DNA of 64,000 bases from positions 47,764-111,763 of the forward strand of contig JBFLXA010000011.1 of the NCBI GenBank assembly GCA_040757575.1, written 5' to 3'. The first letter of the stretch is position 1. Each line of letters begins with the position of its first letter. Source of the stretch: PFJX01 sp040757575 (GTDB lineage: Bacteria > Pseudomonadota > Gammaproteobacteria > Burkholderiales > Thiobacillaceae). Shown piece by piece: positions 33,371-40,914 of this stretch. The position numbers and the translations under genes were made by a program. Below the pieces are notes generated by a model. It was not told the origin of the DNA. It ran no database searches and saw nothing but the letters and a program-made list of their open reading frames with translations.

Positions 33371-35785
33371 ATGAGCCAAACCACCCTGTTCGTCGAACCC
33401 GTAACCCTGCCCCTGTTGCCCCTGCGCGACGTGGTGGTATTTCCCCACATGGTGATCCCCCTCTTCGTCGGCCGGCCCAAGTCCATCAAGGCCCTGGAAA
33501 CAGCCATGGAAGGGGGCAAGCACATTCTGCTGGTGGCCCAGAAATCCGCCGCCAAGGACGAACCCAGTTTCGATGACCTGTATGAAGTGGGTGCTATCGC
33601 CAGCATCCTGCAAATGCTGAAACTGCCCGACGGGACCGTGAAGGTGCTGGTGGAGGGTAACCAGCGGGTTCACGTGGATGATTTCGTGGATCAGGAGACC
33701 CATTTCGTCGGCCAGGCCACCCCCCTGGAGGAAGATCCGGGCGACAACTCCGAGATCGAAGCCATGCGCCGGGCCCTGTTGGCCCAGTTCGACAACTACG
33801 TCAAGCTGAACAAGAAGATTCCCCCGGAAATACTGGCCTCTTTGGCAGGCATCGATGACGCCGGCCGTCTGACGGACACCATTGCTGCCCATCTCCCCCT
33901 GAAACTGGAGCAAAAACAGGCCATCCTGGAAATGTCCGACCTGAAGGCCCGCCTGGATCACCTGATGGGCTTCATGGAAACCGAGATCGACATCCTCCAG
34001 GTGGAAAAGCGCATTCGCGGCCGGGTGAAGCGGCAGATGGAAAAGAGCCAGCGGGAGTACTACCTGAACGAGCAGGTGAAGGCCATCCAGAAGGAACTAG
34101 GCGAGATCGAGGAAGGCGCCGAACTGGAAGAGCTGGAAAAAAAGATCAAGGCTGCACGCATGTCCAGGGAAGCCACCAAGAAGGCCGAAGCGGAACTTAA
34201 AAAGCTGAAGATGATGTCGCCCATGTCGGCCGAGGCCACCGTGGTGCGCACCTACATAGATACCTTGGTGAACCTGCCGTGGCGCAAGAAGACCAAGATC
34301 AGCAAGAGCCTGGATACGGCCCAGGAAGTGCTGGATGCTGACCACTACGGCCTGGAAAAGGTGAAGGAACGCATTGTCGAATACCTGGCGGTGCAGCAGC
34401 GGGTGGACAAGCTCAAGGGCCCCATCCTGTGCCTGGTCGGGCCGCCCGGGGTGGGCAAGACCTCCCTGGGGCAGTCCATCGCCAAGGCCACGAACCGCAA
34501 GTTCGTGCGCATGGCCCTGGGTGGCGTGCGGGACGAGGCCGAGATTCGCGGCCACCGTCGCACCTACATCGGTTCCCTGCCGGGCAAGGTGTTGCAGAGC
34601 CTGACCAAAGTGGGCGCCAAGAACCCCCTGTTCCTGCTGGATGAAGTGGACAAGATGGGCCAGGACTTCCGGGGTGATCCCTCTTCCGCCCTGCTGGAAG
34701 TGCTGGACCCGGAACAGAACCACACCTTCCAGGACCATTACGTGGAGGTGGACTTCGATCTCTCCGACGTGATGTTCGTGGCCACTGCCAACTCCATGAA
34801 CATTCCGGCCCCCCTGCTGGACCGTATGGAAGTCATCCGCCTGTCCGGTTACACCGAGGACGAGAAGGTCAACATCGCCCAGCGCTACCTGTTGCCCAAG
34901 CAGATGAAGAACAACGGTCTCAAGGACGAGGAACTCTCGGTTTCCGAGTCGGCCCTGCGGGACATCTTGCGCTACTACACCCGGGAATCCGGCGTGCGGG
35001 GCCTGGAGCGGGAAATCTCCAAGATATGTCGCAAGGCGGTGACGGCCCAGGCCCTGAAGAAGGCCAAGGGCAAGATCAGCGTCACCCCCAAGAATCTGGA
35101 AAAGTACTTGGGCGTGCGGCGCTATTCCTACGGCATCGCCGAAAAGGAAAATCAGGTGGGCCAGGTCACCGGTCTGGCCTGGACGGAAGTGGGGGGCGAG
35201 TTGCTCACCATCGAGACCACCATCATGCCCGGTAAGGGCGGTATCACCCGCACTGGCCAGTTGGGCGACGTGATGAAGGAATCCATCGAAGCCGCCCGCA
35301 CCGTGGTCCGCAGCCGTGCCAGGAAACTGGGCATACGCGGCGAGACTTTCGAGAAGCACGACATGCACATCCACATGCCGGAAGGTGCCACGCCCAAGGA
35401 CGGGCCTTCCGCCGGCATCGCCATCACTACGGCCATGGTCTCCTCCCTGACTGGGATTCCCGTGCGCTGTGACGTGGCCATGACGGGGGAGATCACCCTG
35501 CGGGGCGAAGTGCTGCCCATCGGCGGCCTGAAGGAAAAACTGCTGGCAGCGCACCGTGGGGGCATCAAGAAGGTATTGATCCCTCAGGAGAATGTGAAGG
35601 ATCTGGCGGATATTCCGGACAACATCAAGAATCGTCTGGATATCCAGCCTGTGAAGTGGATCGAGCAGGTTCTGGAAGCTGCCCTGGAACGGGTGCCCGA
35701 AGCACTGACGGAGGAAGAGTCTGCCCAGGCCCCGGCCGCTGAAAAACCGGTGGGCGAGGGGGAGTCGGCCCTCATCAAGCACTGA
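33371..35785 (+). CDS. lon: ATP-dependent protease La (Lon)
   Basis: 804 residues, the usual Lon length. LonN domain with PLLPLRDVVVFPHMVIPLFVGR at the start, coiled middle, AAA+ with Walker A GPPGVGKT, and a protease domain with the catalytic serine S680 (PKDGPSAGIA) and the lysine in the segment following GGLKEKLLAA. Lon degrades misfolded and regulatory proteins. The C-terminus is acidic and Ala/Glu-rich. It follows a sigma32-like promoter. Confidence 0.98.
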   Translation: MSQTTLFVEPVTLPLLPLRDVVVFPHMVIPLFVGRPKSIKALETAMEGGKHILLVAQKSAAKDEPSFDDLYEVGAIASILQMLKLPDGTVKVLVEGNQRVHVDDFVDQETHFVGQATPLEEDPGDNSEIEAMRRALLAQFDNYVKLNKKIPPEILASLAGIDDAGRLTDTIAAHLPLKLEQKQAILEMSDLKARLDHLMGFMETEIDILQVEKRIRGRVKRQMEKSQREYYLNEQVKAIQKELGEIEEGAELEELEKKIKAARMSREATKKAEAELKKLKMMSPMSAEATVVRTYIDTLVNLPWRKKTKISKSLDTAQEVLDADHYGLEKVKERIVEYLAVQQRVDKLKGPILCLVGPPGVGKTSLGQSIAKATNRKFVRMALGGVRDEAEIRGHRRTYIGSLPGKVLQSLTKVGAKNPLFLLDEVDKMGQDFRGDPSSALLEVLDPEQNHTFQDHYVEVDFDLSDVMFVATANSMNIPAPLLDRMEVIRLSGYTEDEKVNIAQRYLLPKQMKNNGLKDEELSVSESALRDILRYYTRESGVRGLEREISKICRKAVTAQALKKAKGKISVTPKNLEKYLGVRRYSYGIAEKENQVGQVTGLAWTEVGGELLTIETTIMPGKGGITRTGQLGDVMKESIEAARTVVRSRARKLGIRGETFEKHDMHIHMPEGATPKDGPSAGIAITTAMVSSLTGIPVRCDVAMTGEITLRGEVLPIGGLKEKLLAAHRGGIKKVLIPQENVKDLADIPDNIKNRLDIQPVKWIEQVLEAALERVPEALTEEESAQAPAAEKPVGEGESALIKH

Positions 35786-35897
35786 CGTCCCCTATGCCAG
35801 GCCAAAAAATTGCATCAAGGGGCTGGCAAACCGGGAAAACTTTCTGTAAAGTAGCGGTCTTTCCGAGGTGTGCAGGTTGCACTGACCGGCCCTCGTA

Positions 35898-35973
35898 GGG
35901 TGCTTAGCTCAGTTGGTAGAGCGTCGCCCTTACAAGGCGAATGTCGGCGGTTCGAACCCGTCAGCACCCACCA
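35898..35973 (+). tRNA. tRNA-Val (anticodon UAC)
   Basis: 76 bases with encoded CCA. Acceptor GGGTGCT (35898) pairs with AGCACCC (35963-35969). The anticodon stem TCGCC/GGCGA encloses CTTACAA, so anticodon TAC. D-arm AGCTCAGTTGGTAGAGC and T-loop TTCGAAC are typical. Confidence 0.97.
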
Positions 35974-36008
35974 AAGATTTTGTAGTCATAAGAAGCACCA
36001 AGGTTTTA

Positions 36009-36085
36009 GGAGTGGTAGTTCAGTCGGTTAGAATACCGGCCTGTCACGCCGGGGGTCGCGGGTTCGAGTCCCGTCCACTCCGCCA
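36009..36085 (+). tRNA. tRNA-Asp (anticodon GUC)
   Basis: 77 bases with encoded CCA. Acceptor GGAGTGG (36009) pairs with CCACTCC (36075-36081), discriminator G. Anticodon stem CCGGC/GCCGG encloses CTGTCAC, anticodon GTC. It lies 35 bases after tRNA-Val, likely one transcript. Confidence 0.97.
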
Positions 36086-36092
36086 ACACCTC

Positions 36093-36122
36093 AAAGGCGA
36101 ACGTGAGTTCGCCTTTTTTTTT
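36093..36122 (+). terminator. Rho-independent terminator after tRNA-Val/tRNA-Asp
   Basis: AAAGGCGAA pairs with TTCGCCTTT around a short loop and is followed by nine or more T residues, immediately after tRNA-Asp. Confidence 0.88.
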
Positions 36123-36202
36123 GCTTGTTTTTTTGCGCTCAGGATTCGTCCGCTCTCCAGAGCATTGATACCCGGCGCATCAACACGGAAAAAGTCGAAG
36201 TC

Positions 36203-38065
36203 ATGTTAGAAGCCATACGAGATCGCGCCCAAGGATGGATTGCCAAGGTCATTCTGGCCCTGCTCATTGTTCCCTTCGCCTTGTGGGGTGTGGATTCCTA
36301 CTTTACCGGGGGGGGGCAGGAAAAACCGGCCGCCACCATCGATGATGCAGAGATTTCCGCGCGGGAATTCCAGAAATCCCTGGCAGACCAGAAGGAAGCC
36401 CTGGGTGGGAAGGTGGATGACAAGGCCTTGCGGCAACTGGTTATTGATCAACTCATTAATACCCGGCTGCTGACAGATGCGGCTACCCGGGCAGGGTTTG
36501 CCATCCTGGAGCCCCAGATCCAGGCCGTGCTGCAAGGCCTGGAGCCCTTCCAGGAGAACGGTCAGTTTTCCCAGGCCCGATTTGACGCCTGGCTGCGCAG
36601 CCGGGGCATGTCCCAGGGGGAATTGATGGCCCTGCTGCATCAGGATCTTCTCCTGCGCCAGGTGCAGACCGGTCTGACGGAAGGCGCGCTGGTGGCCAAG
36701 CCCAGTGTGGACCAGCTTGCCAAGCTGCTGGGCCAGCAGCGGGAGGTCAACGAAATCGAATTCCAGGCCCAGCGTTATGCTGGTCAGGTGCAGGTGGACG
36801 ATGCAGCCGTGCAGGCGGATTACGACGCTCACAAGGATGCCTACGCCACACCCCGGCAGGTGCGCGTGCAGTATGCCGTCCTGTCCCAGAGCGAGATGGG
36901 CAAGAGCATCCAGGTGGATGAAGAAGCTGTGCGCAAGTTCTACGAGGCAAACCTCACCCGTTTCCAGGAGCCGGACCGTCGTCGTGCCAGCCATATCCTG
37001 ATCCAGGTGCCTGATGGGGCGGACGACAAGGTCCGGGCCCAGGCCAGGCAACAGGCGGAGTCGATCCTGGCCGAAGCCAGGCAGACCCCGGCCCGGTTCG
37101 CGGACCTGGCCCGGCAGCATTCCCAGGACCCGGGCTCCGGTCAGAATGGCGGCGATCTTGGTGCCTTTACCCGGGACGCGATGGTGAAGCCCTTCGCCGA
37201 TGCCGTATGGGCCATGCAGCCGGGCGAGATCCGGGGTCTTGTGGAAAGCCAGTTTGGCTTCCACATCATCCGCCTCGACGGTGTGGTGCCCGGTGCGCGC
37301 ATGGGCCTGGAAGTGGTTCGGGACGAGGTGCTGCAGGAACTGCGCCAGCAGGAGGCCCAGCGTCGCTTTGCCGAAGCTGCGGAACGCTTCAGCAACATGG
37401 TCTATGAGCAGCCGGACAGCCTGGAGCCCGTGGCCAAGGAGTTCGGACTCAAGCTGGAAACCAGTGGCTGGGTGGACGAGAAACAGGCCGCACCGGCCTT
37501 CCTGGCCAATCCCCGACTCCAGGAAAGCCTGTTTTCCGAAGACAGCCTTAACAAGCGCAATAACGTGGAGGCCGTGGAAGTGGCCCCCAATGTCCTGGTT
37601 TCCGCCCGGGTGGTGGAGTACCGGCCAGCCGGGGTCCGGCCCCTGGCGGACGTGACGGCGGAAATCCGCCAGAAGCTGGTGCAGGAGCAATCCCGGAAGA
37701 TGGCCATCGAGGCCGGCAAGCAGGCCCTGGCAAACGCCCAGTCCGGCCAGCCGGTGGCGGGCTGGTCCGCAGCCATGACCCTGTCCCGGGTACAGCCCCT
37801 CAATATTCCCCGGGAGGCTGTGAAAGCCGTATTCCGCGCCAATGTCACCAAGCTGCCGGTCCATATAGGCGTGGAAACCTCCGACGGCTACCGGATGTAC
37901 CGCATCACCCGGGTCAATGACACGGATGTGAGTGCCCAGGTGGCTCCCATGGCGGCTGATCTGCGTCGCATGGTGGCCCAGGAAGAGGTGCGCGCCTATG
38001 TGGAAAGCCTGAAGGCTGGCGCGGATATCCAGATTGCCCCGGAAACCCTGGCAGGCAGCAACTGA
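36203..38065 (+). CDS. ppiD: Peptidyl-prolyl cis-trans isomerase PpiD (SurA N-domain plus parvulin)
   Basis: 620 residues from the ATG at 36203 (MLEAIRDRAQGWIAKVILALLIVPFALWGVDSYF), the canonical PpiD start with one membrane anchor; longer in-frame starts lie in the terminator region. A SurA-N-like chaperone part spans about 35-240; the parvulin rotamase domain begins near 260 (RRASHILIQVPDGADDKVRAQARQQAESIL ... SQDPGSGQNGGDLGAF). PpiD is anchored in the inner membrane facing the periplasm and helps fold proteins leaving the Sec translocon. The usual position after lon and hupB is kept, but no hupB is present here. Confidence 0.95.
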   Translation: MLEAIRDRAQGWIAKVILALLIVPFALWGVDSYFTGGGQEKPAATIDDAEISAREFQKSLADQKEALGGKVDDKALRQLVIDQLINTRLLTDAATRAGFAILEPQIQAVLQGLEPFQENGQFSQARFDAWLRSRGMSQGELMALLHQDLLLRQVQTGLTEGALVAKPSVDQLAKLLGQQREVNEIEFQAQRYAGQVQVDDAAVQADYDAHKDAYATPRQVRVQYAVLSQSEMGKSIQVDEEAVRKFYEANLTRFQEPDRRRASHILIQVPDGADDKVRAQARQQAESILAEARQTPARFADLARQHSQDPGSGQNGGDLGAFTRDAMVKPFADAVWAMQPGEIRGLVESQFGFHIIRLDGVVPGARMGLEVVRDEVLQELRQQEAQRRFAEAAERFSNMVYEQPDSLEPVAKEFGLKLETSGWVDEKQAAPAFLANPRLQESLFSEDSLNKRNNVEAVEVAPNVLVSARVVEYRPAGVRPLADVTAEIRQKLVQEQSRKMAIEAGKQALANAQSGQPVAGWSAAMTLSRVQPLNIPREAVKAVFRANVTKLPVHIGVETSDGYRMYRITRVNDTDVSAQVAPMAADLRRMVAQEEVRAYVESLKAGADIQIAPETLAGSN

Positions 38066-38090
38066 GCCGGGTAGTAATTCTCAGGGCAAT

Positions 38091-38118
38091 AAAAAGGCCG
38101 GCAATTGCCGGCCTTTTT
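38091..38118. terminator. Bidirectional Rho-independent terminator between ppiD and fabI
   Basis: A perfect palindrome AAAAAGGCCGGC-AATT-GCCGGCCTTTTT (written here by halves) gives a strong stem with A and T tracts on both sides, so it can stop transcription from ppiD and from the convergent fabI. Confidence 0.9.
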
Positions 38119-38137
38119 GTTCGTCGAGCCGAGGGGC

Positions 38138-38929
38138 TTATTCGTCTACCGCCAGGCCTGCTGTGGAATTGAAGCCTGCGTCCACATAGGTGATTTCGCC
38201 GGTGATGCCGGACGCCAGGTCAGAGAGCAGGAAAGCGGCGGCGTTGCCGACTTCGTCGATGGTGACGTTGCGGCGCAGGGGGGAGTGTTGCTCGCCCCAG
38301 GCCAGCAGTTTGTTGAAGTCTGCAATACCCGCAGCTGCCAGGGTCTTGATGGGGCCGGCGGAAATGCCGTTCACGCGGATACCCACAGGCCCAAGGCTGG
38401 AAGCCATGTAGTACACGGCGGTTTCCAGGCTGGCCTTGGCCAGGCCCATGACGTTGTAGTGGGGCACGTAGCGCACGGCACCCAGGTAGGACAGGGTGAG
38501 CATGGCCGCCGGGCGTCCCTGCATCAGGGGCAGGGCGGCTTTGGCCATGGCAGCGAATGAATAGCTGGAGATGTCGTGGGCAATGCGGAAGTTTTCCCGG
38601 GTCACGTTGTCCAGGAAATTGCCAGCCAGGGCATCCTTGGGAGAGAAGGCGATGGCATGCACCAGTCCGTCCAGCACGCCCCATTGCTTGCCCAGCTCAG
38701 TGAATACGGTATTGATTTCCTCGTCACTGCCTACGTCACAAGGAAGCAGGGGACAGGCGGGGCCGAAGTCTGCCGCCAGTTTCTCCACGCGGTCGCGAAC
38801 CTTCTCGTTCTGGTAGGTGAAAGCCAGTTCGGCCCCTTCCCGGTGGCAGGACTTGGCAATGCCGTAAGCAATGGAGCGGTTGCTGATGACTCCGGTGACG
38901 AGAATTTTCTTGCCGGCGAGAAAGCCCAT
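38138..38929 (-). CDS. fabI: Enoyl-[acyl-carrier-protein] reductase (NADH), FabI
   Basis: 263 residues from the ATG at 38929 (MGFLAGKKILVTGVISNRSIAYGIAKSC); upstream in-frame codons lack family similarity. FabI features: the modified glycine motif GVISNRSIAYGIA, HAIAFSPKDALAGNF, and the active-site Tyr/Lys in RYVPHYNVMGLAKASLE. The enzyme carries out the last reduction of fatty-acid elongation. Divergent from the metallo-hydrolase. Confidence 0.96.
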   Translation of the reverse strand: MGFLAGKKILVTGVISNRSIAYGIAKSCHREGAELAFTYQNEKVRDRVEKLAADFGPACPLLPCDVGSDEEINTVFTELGKQWGVLDGLVHAIAFSPKDALAGNFLDNVTRENFRIAHDISSYSFAAMAKAALPLMQGRPAAMLTLSYLGAVRYVPHYNVMGLAKASLETAVYYMASSLGPVGIRVNGISAGPIKTLAAAGIADFNKLLAWGEQHSPLRRNVTIDEVGNAAAFLLSDLASGITGEITYVDAGFNSTAGLAVDE

Positions 38930-39102
38930 GAGTCGGTTCCCTGATATTTGAGAATGCGAAATTATACCCAAGCCGGGAGAGTCCCCGGACATGCTTGTCA
39001 GCAGGATTTGCAGCCCGTCCGGACTGGTACGGATGTCTGCTTGAGCCCGCGCGTCTTGCTGCCCAGAATCGCCCTTCCCAAACTGTAATGCGAGGCATTG
39101 CC

Positions 39103-40041
39103 ATGATGAAACGCGTTTTGATCCTGCTGACTGCGATGCTGTGGGTTTTGCAAGTCCATGCTGCCCCGGCGCGGCATGCCATCCCCGCCCCCAAGGTGGT
39201 GAAGGTCAATGATCGTATTTATGCATTGCTAGGGCCCATGGCGCTGCCCAACAAGGAAAACCAGGGCTACATGGTGAACAGCACCCTGATCCTGGGTGAA
39301 TCCGCTGCCATCCTCATCGACACTGGCTTTACTGATGAGATTGGCGCCCATTTGCGGGCTGCCGTGGAAAAGATCACCAAGAAGCCCATCAAGGTCATCA
39401 TCAATACCCATCACCATGGTGACCATACCTTCGGCAATGCTGCGTTTCCCGGTGCCCATGTGATCAGTTCGGAAATGGCCCGCAAGCTATTGCTTGAAGG
39501 CGAAGCCGACTGGCTGGCCATCATCGAAGCTGCCGTCGGGCGCAAGTTCCCCAATACCCGGGCGGTGCCTGCCTCCGAGGTGTATGCCAACAACACCCGC
39601 ACTGACATCGTCATCGACGGCGTGAAGCTGACCCTCTGGGTGCCCAACGGTGCCCATACCCTGGGGGACCTGATGATTTGGCTGCCGGAAGACAAGGTGC
39701 TCGTAGGGGGAGACATTCTGGTGCACCAGATCACCCCAAACTTCCGGGATGCGGTGGTGAAAATGTGGGTGGACGTACTGGCGGAGGTCCAACAATTGCC
39801 TGCCAAGACCATCATTCCCGGCCACGGACCTTTGATGGCCATGAAGGATGCTGCGGCCATGCATGCACGCATGGCCAAGCTTTATGCAGATGTTGAGGCA
39901 GGCTACAAGGCTGGTCTTACGGATTCGGAAGTCCGTGCCCGTCTGGATCTGCGTGATTGGAAAAAACTCCACGAGTTTGACCAGCACATGGGTGGAAACA
40001 TCAACCGCACCTACCTGGAGATCGAAGCGGCCAACTTCTGA
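39103..40041 (+). CDS. Secreted metallo-beta-lactamase-fold hydrolase
   Basis: 312 residues from the ATG at 39103 (a second ATG follows at 39106). A signal peptide (MMKRVLILLTAMLWVLQVHA) is cleaved near residue 20. The metal site is THHHGDHTFGNAAF, with further ligands in PNGAHTLGDLMIWLP, VGGDIL and IPGHG. Family members include quinoprotein-relay zinc hydrolases and many uncharacterised periplasmic enzymes. No substrate can be named. Its stop is followed by a bidirectional terminator. Confidence 0.9.
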   Translation: MMKRVLILLTAMLWVLQVHAAPARHAIPAPKVVKVNDRIYALLGPMALPNKENQGYMVNSTLILGESAAILIDTGFTDEIGAHLRAAVEKITKKPIKVIINTHHHGDHTFGNAAFPGAHVISSEMARKLLLEGEADWLAIIEAAVGRKFPNTRAVPASEVYANNTRTDIVIDGVKLTLWVPNGAHTLGDLMIWLPEDKVLVGGDILVHQITPNFRDAVVKMWVDVLAEVQQLPAKTIIPGHGPLMAMKDAAAMHARMAKLYADVEAGYKAGLTDSEVRARLDLRDWKKLHEFDQHMGGNINRTYLEIEAANF

Positions 40042-40066
40042 GGCCGTCCGTAACCGGACATGCAAC

Positions 40067-40099
40067 AAAAAATGGCCCGGGTTTCCGGGCCGTTTTATT
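40067..40099. terminator. Bidirectional terminator between the metallo-hydrolase and the repeat-protein gene
   Basis: GGCCCGG-GTTT-CCGGGCC (40074-40091) has an A run on its left (40067-40072) and TTTT on its right, serving both converging genes. Confidence 0.8.
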
Positions 40100-40115
40100 T
40101 GCTTACCTCAGTGCC

Positions 40116-40775
40116 TCAGCGTGTCGGGACCAGCACGGGGGCCGCACCGTAGGGTGTGGTCATCCAGGCGCCCCAGGGACCGTAGGTCTGAGGGTTGGCC
40201 ATGGTGCCTGCCCAGCCGCCATACCAGCCGGGATTCATAGGTGCGGTCATGTTGGCCCAAAGCTTGGGGTCCATGCCGGCGGTGCCCATGCGAGCGTAGG
40301 TGTTGGGGTTCAGGGAATTAAGGGCGGCAGCGGTGACCTTCGGGTCCATGGGCAGCATCATCCAGCGCATGAGCTTGCCCGGGTCTGTCAGGGTGTAGGT
40401 GACGGCATTGATGAACTGGGGATCCATGAGGGTCATCATCCAGCGACTTGCCACATTGGGGTCCATCAGCCGAGCATAGTTGCCGTAGGCTTTGGGATCC
40501 ATGGCGCTGGCCATGGACTGGCCGTAGAGGTTGGGGTCCAGTACAGCGTTGAATGCGGCTACCAGGAAGCCGGGCTCCGTCACCTGGTGTAGGGCGGCGA
40601 CGAATTTCTTGGGGTCCACCAGCATGTCGGCGTTGCGGGTGAAATCGGACAGGTAGCGCACCCATTCGTCCGACGAGGCAGGCATTTCCGGCGGCTTTTC
40701 CGGAGTTGACTCGGCCTGGACGAAGGGAGCGCTCAGGGCCAATGCCAGGGCCGTCAGCAGGGGGGTGGTTTTCAT
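40116..40775 (-). CDS. Secreted protein built of tandem 12-13-residue MDP repeats
   Basis: 219 residues from the ATG at 40775, after an AGGAG ribosome site. Residues 1-21 are a signal peptide (ALALSAPFVQA). Residues about 79-205 form roughly ten tandem units of 12-13 residues with the consensus [M/L/T/N][D/N]P-x-x-[Y/W/hydrophobic]-x4-[W/M]-x-x, for example MDPKAYGNYARL, MDPNVASRWMMTL, MDPQFINAVTYTL, MDPKVTAAALNSL, MDPKLWANMTAP. A related LVDPKKFVAALHQV and DPNLY occur earlier. The tail is Pro/Tyr/Gly-rich. Each unit looks like a short helix capped by DP, so a solenoid is possible. I do not recognise a named family or function. Confidence 0.85.
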   Translation of the reverse strand: MKTTPLLTALALALSAPFVQAESTPEKPPEMPASSDEWVRYLSDFTRNADMLVDPKKFVAALHQVTEPGFLVAAFNAVLDPNLYGQSMASAMDPKAYGNYARLMDPNVASRWMMTLMDPQFINAVTYTLTDPGKLMRWMMLPMDPKVTAAALNSLNPNTYARMGTAGMDPKLWANMTAPMNPGWYGGWAGTMANPQTYGPWGAWMTTPYGAAPVLVPTR

Positions 40776-40914
40776 GTCAGGTCTCCTCTTTGGGTCATAT
40801 CTCGGCGGGCCTGCACTACAGTGAGTCCCGGTGCGGATGGTGTCGCAACTGCACCGGCGCATTCTGCGCCGATTTTTCCTGGAATGGTGTGCGGGCGTCT
40901 GTGGGGGCGCTGAC

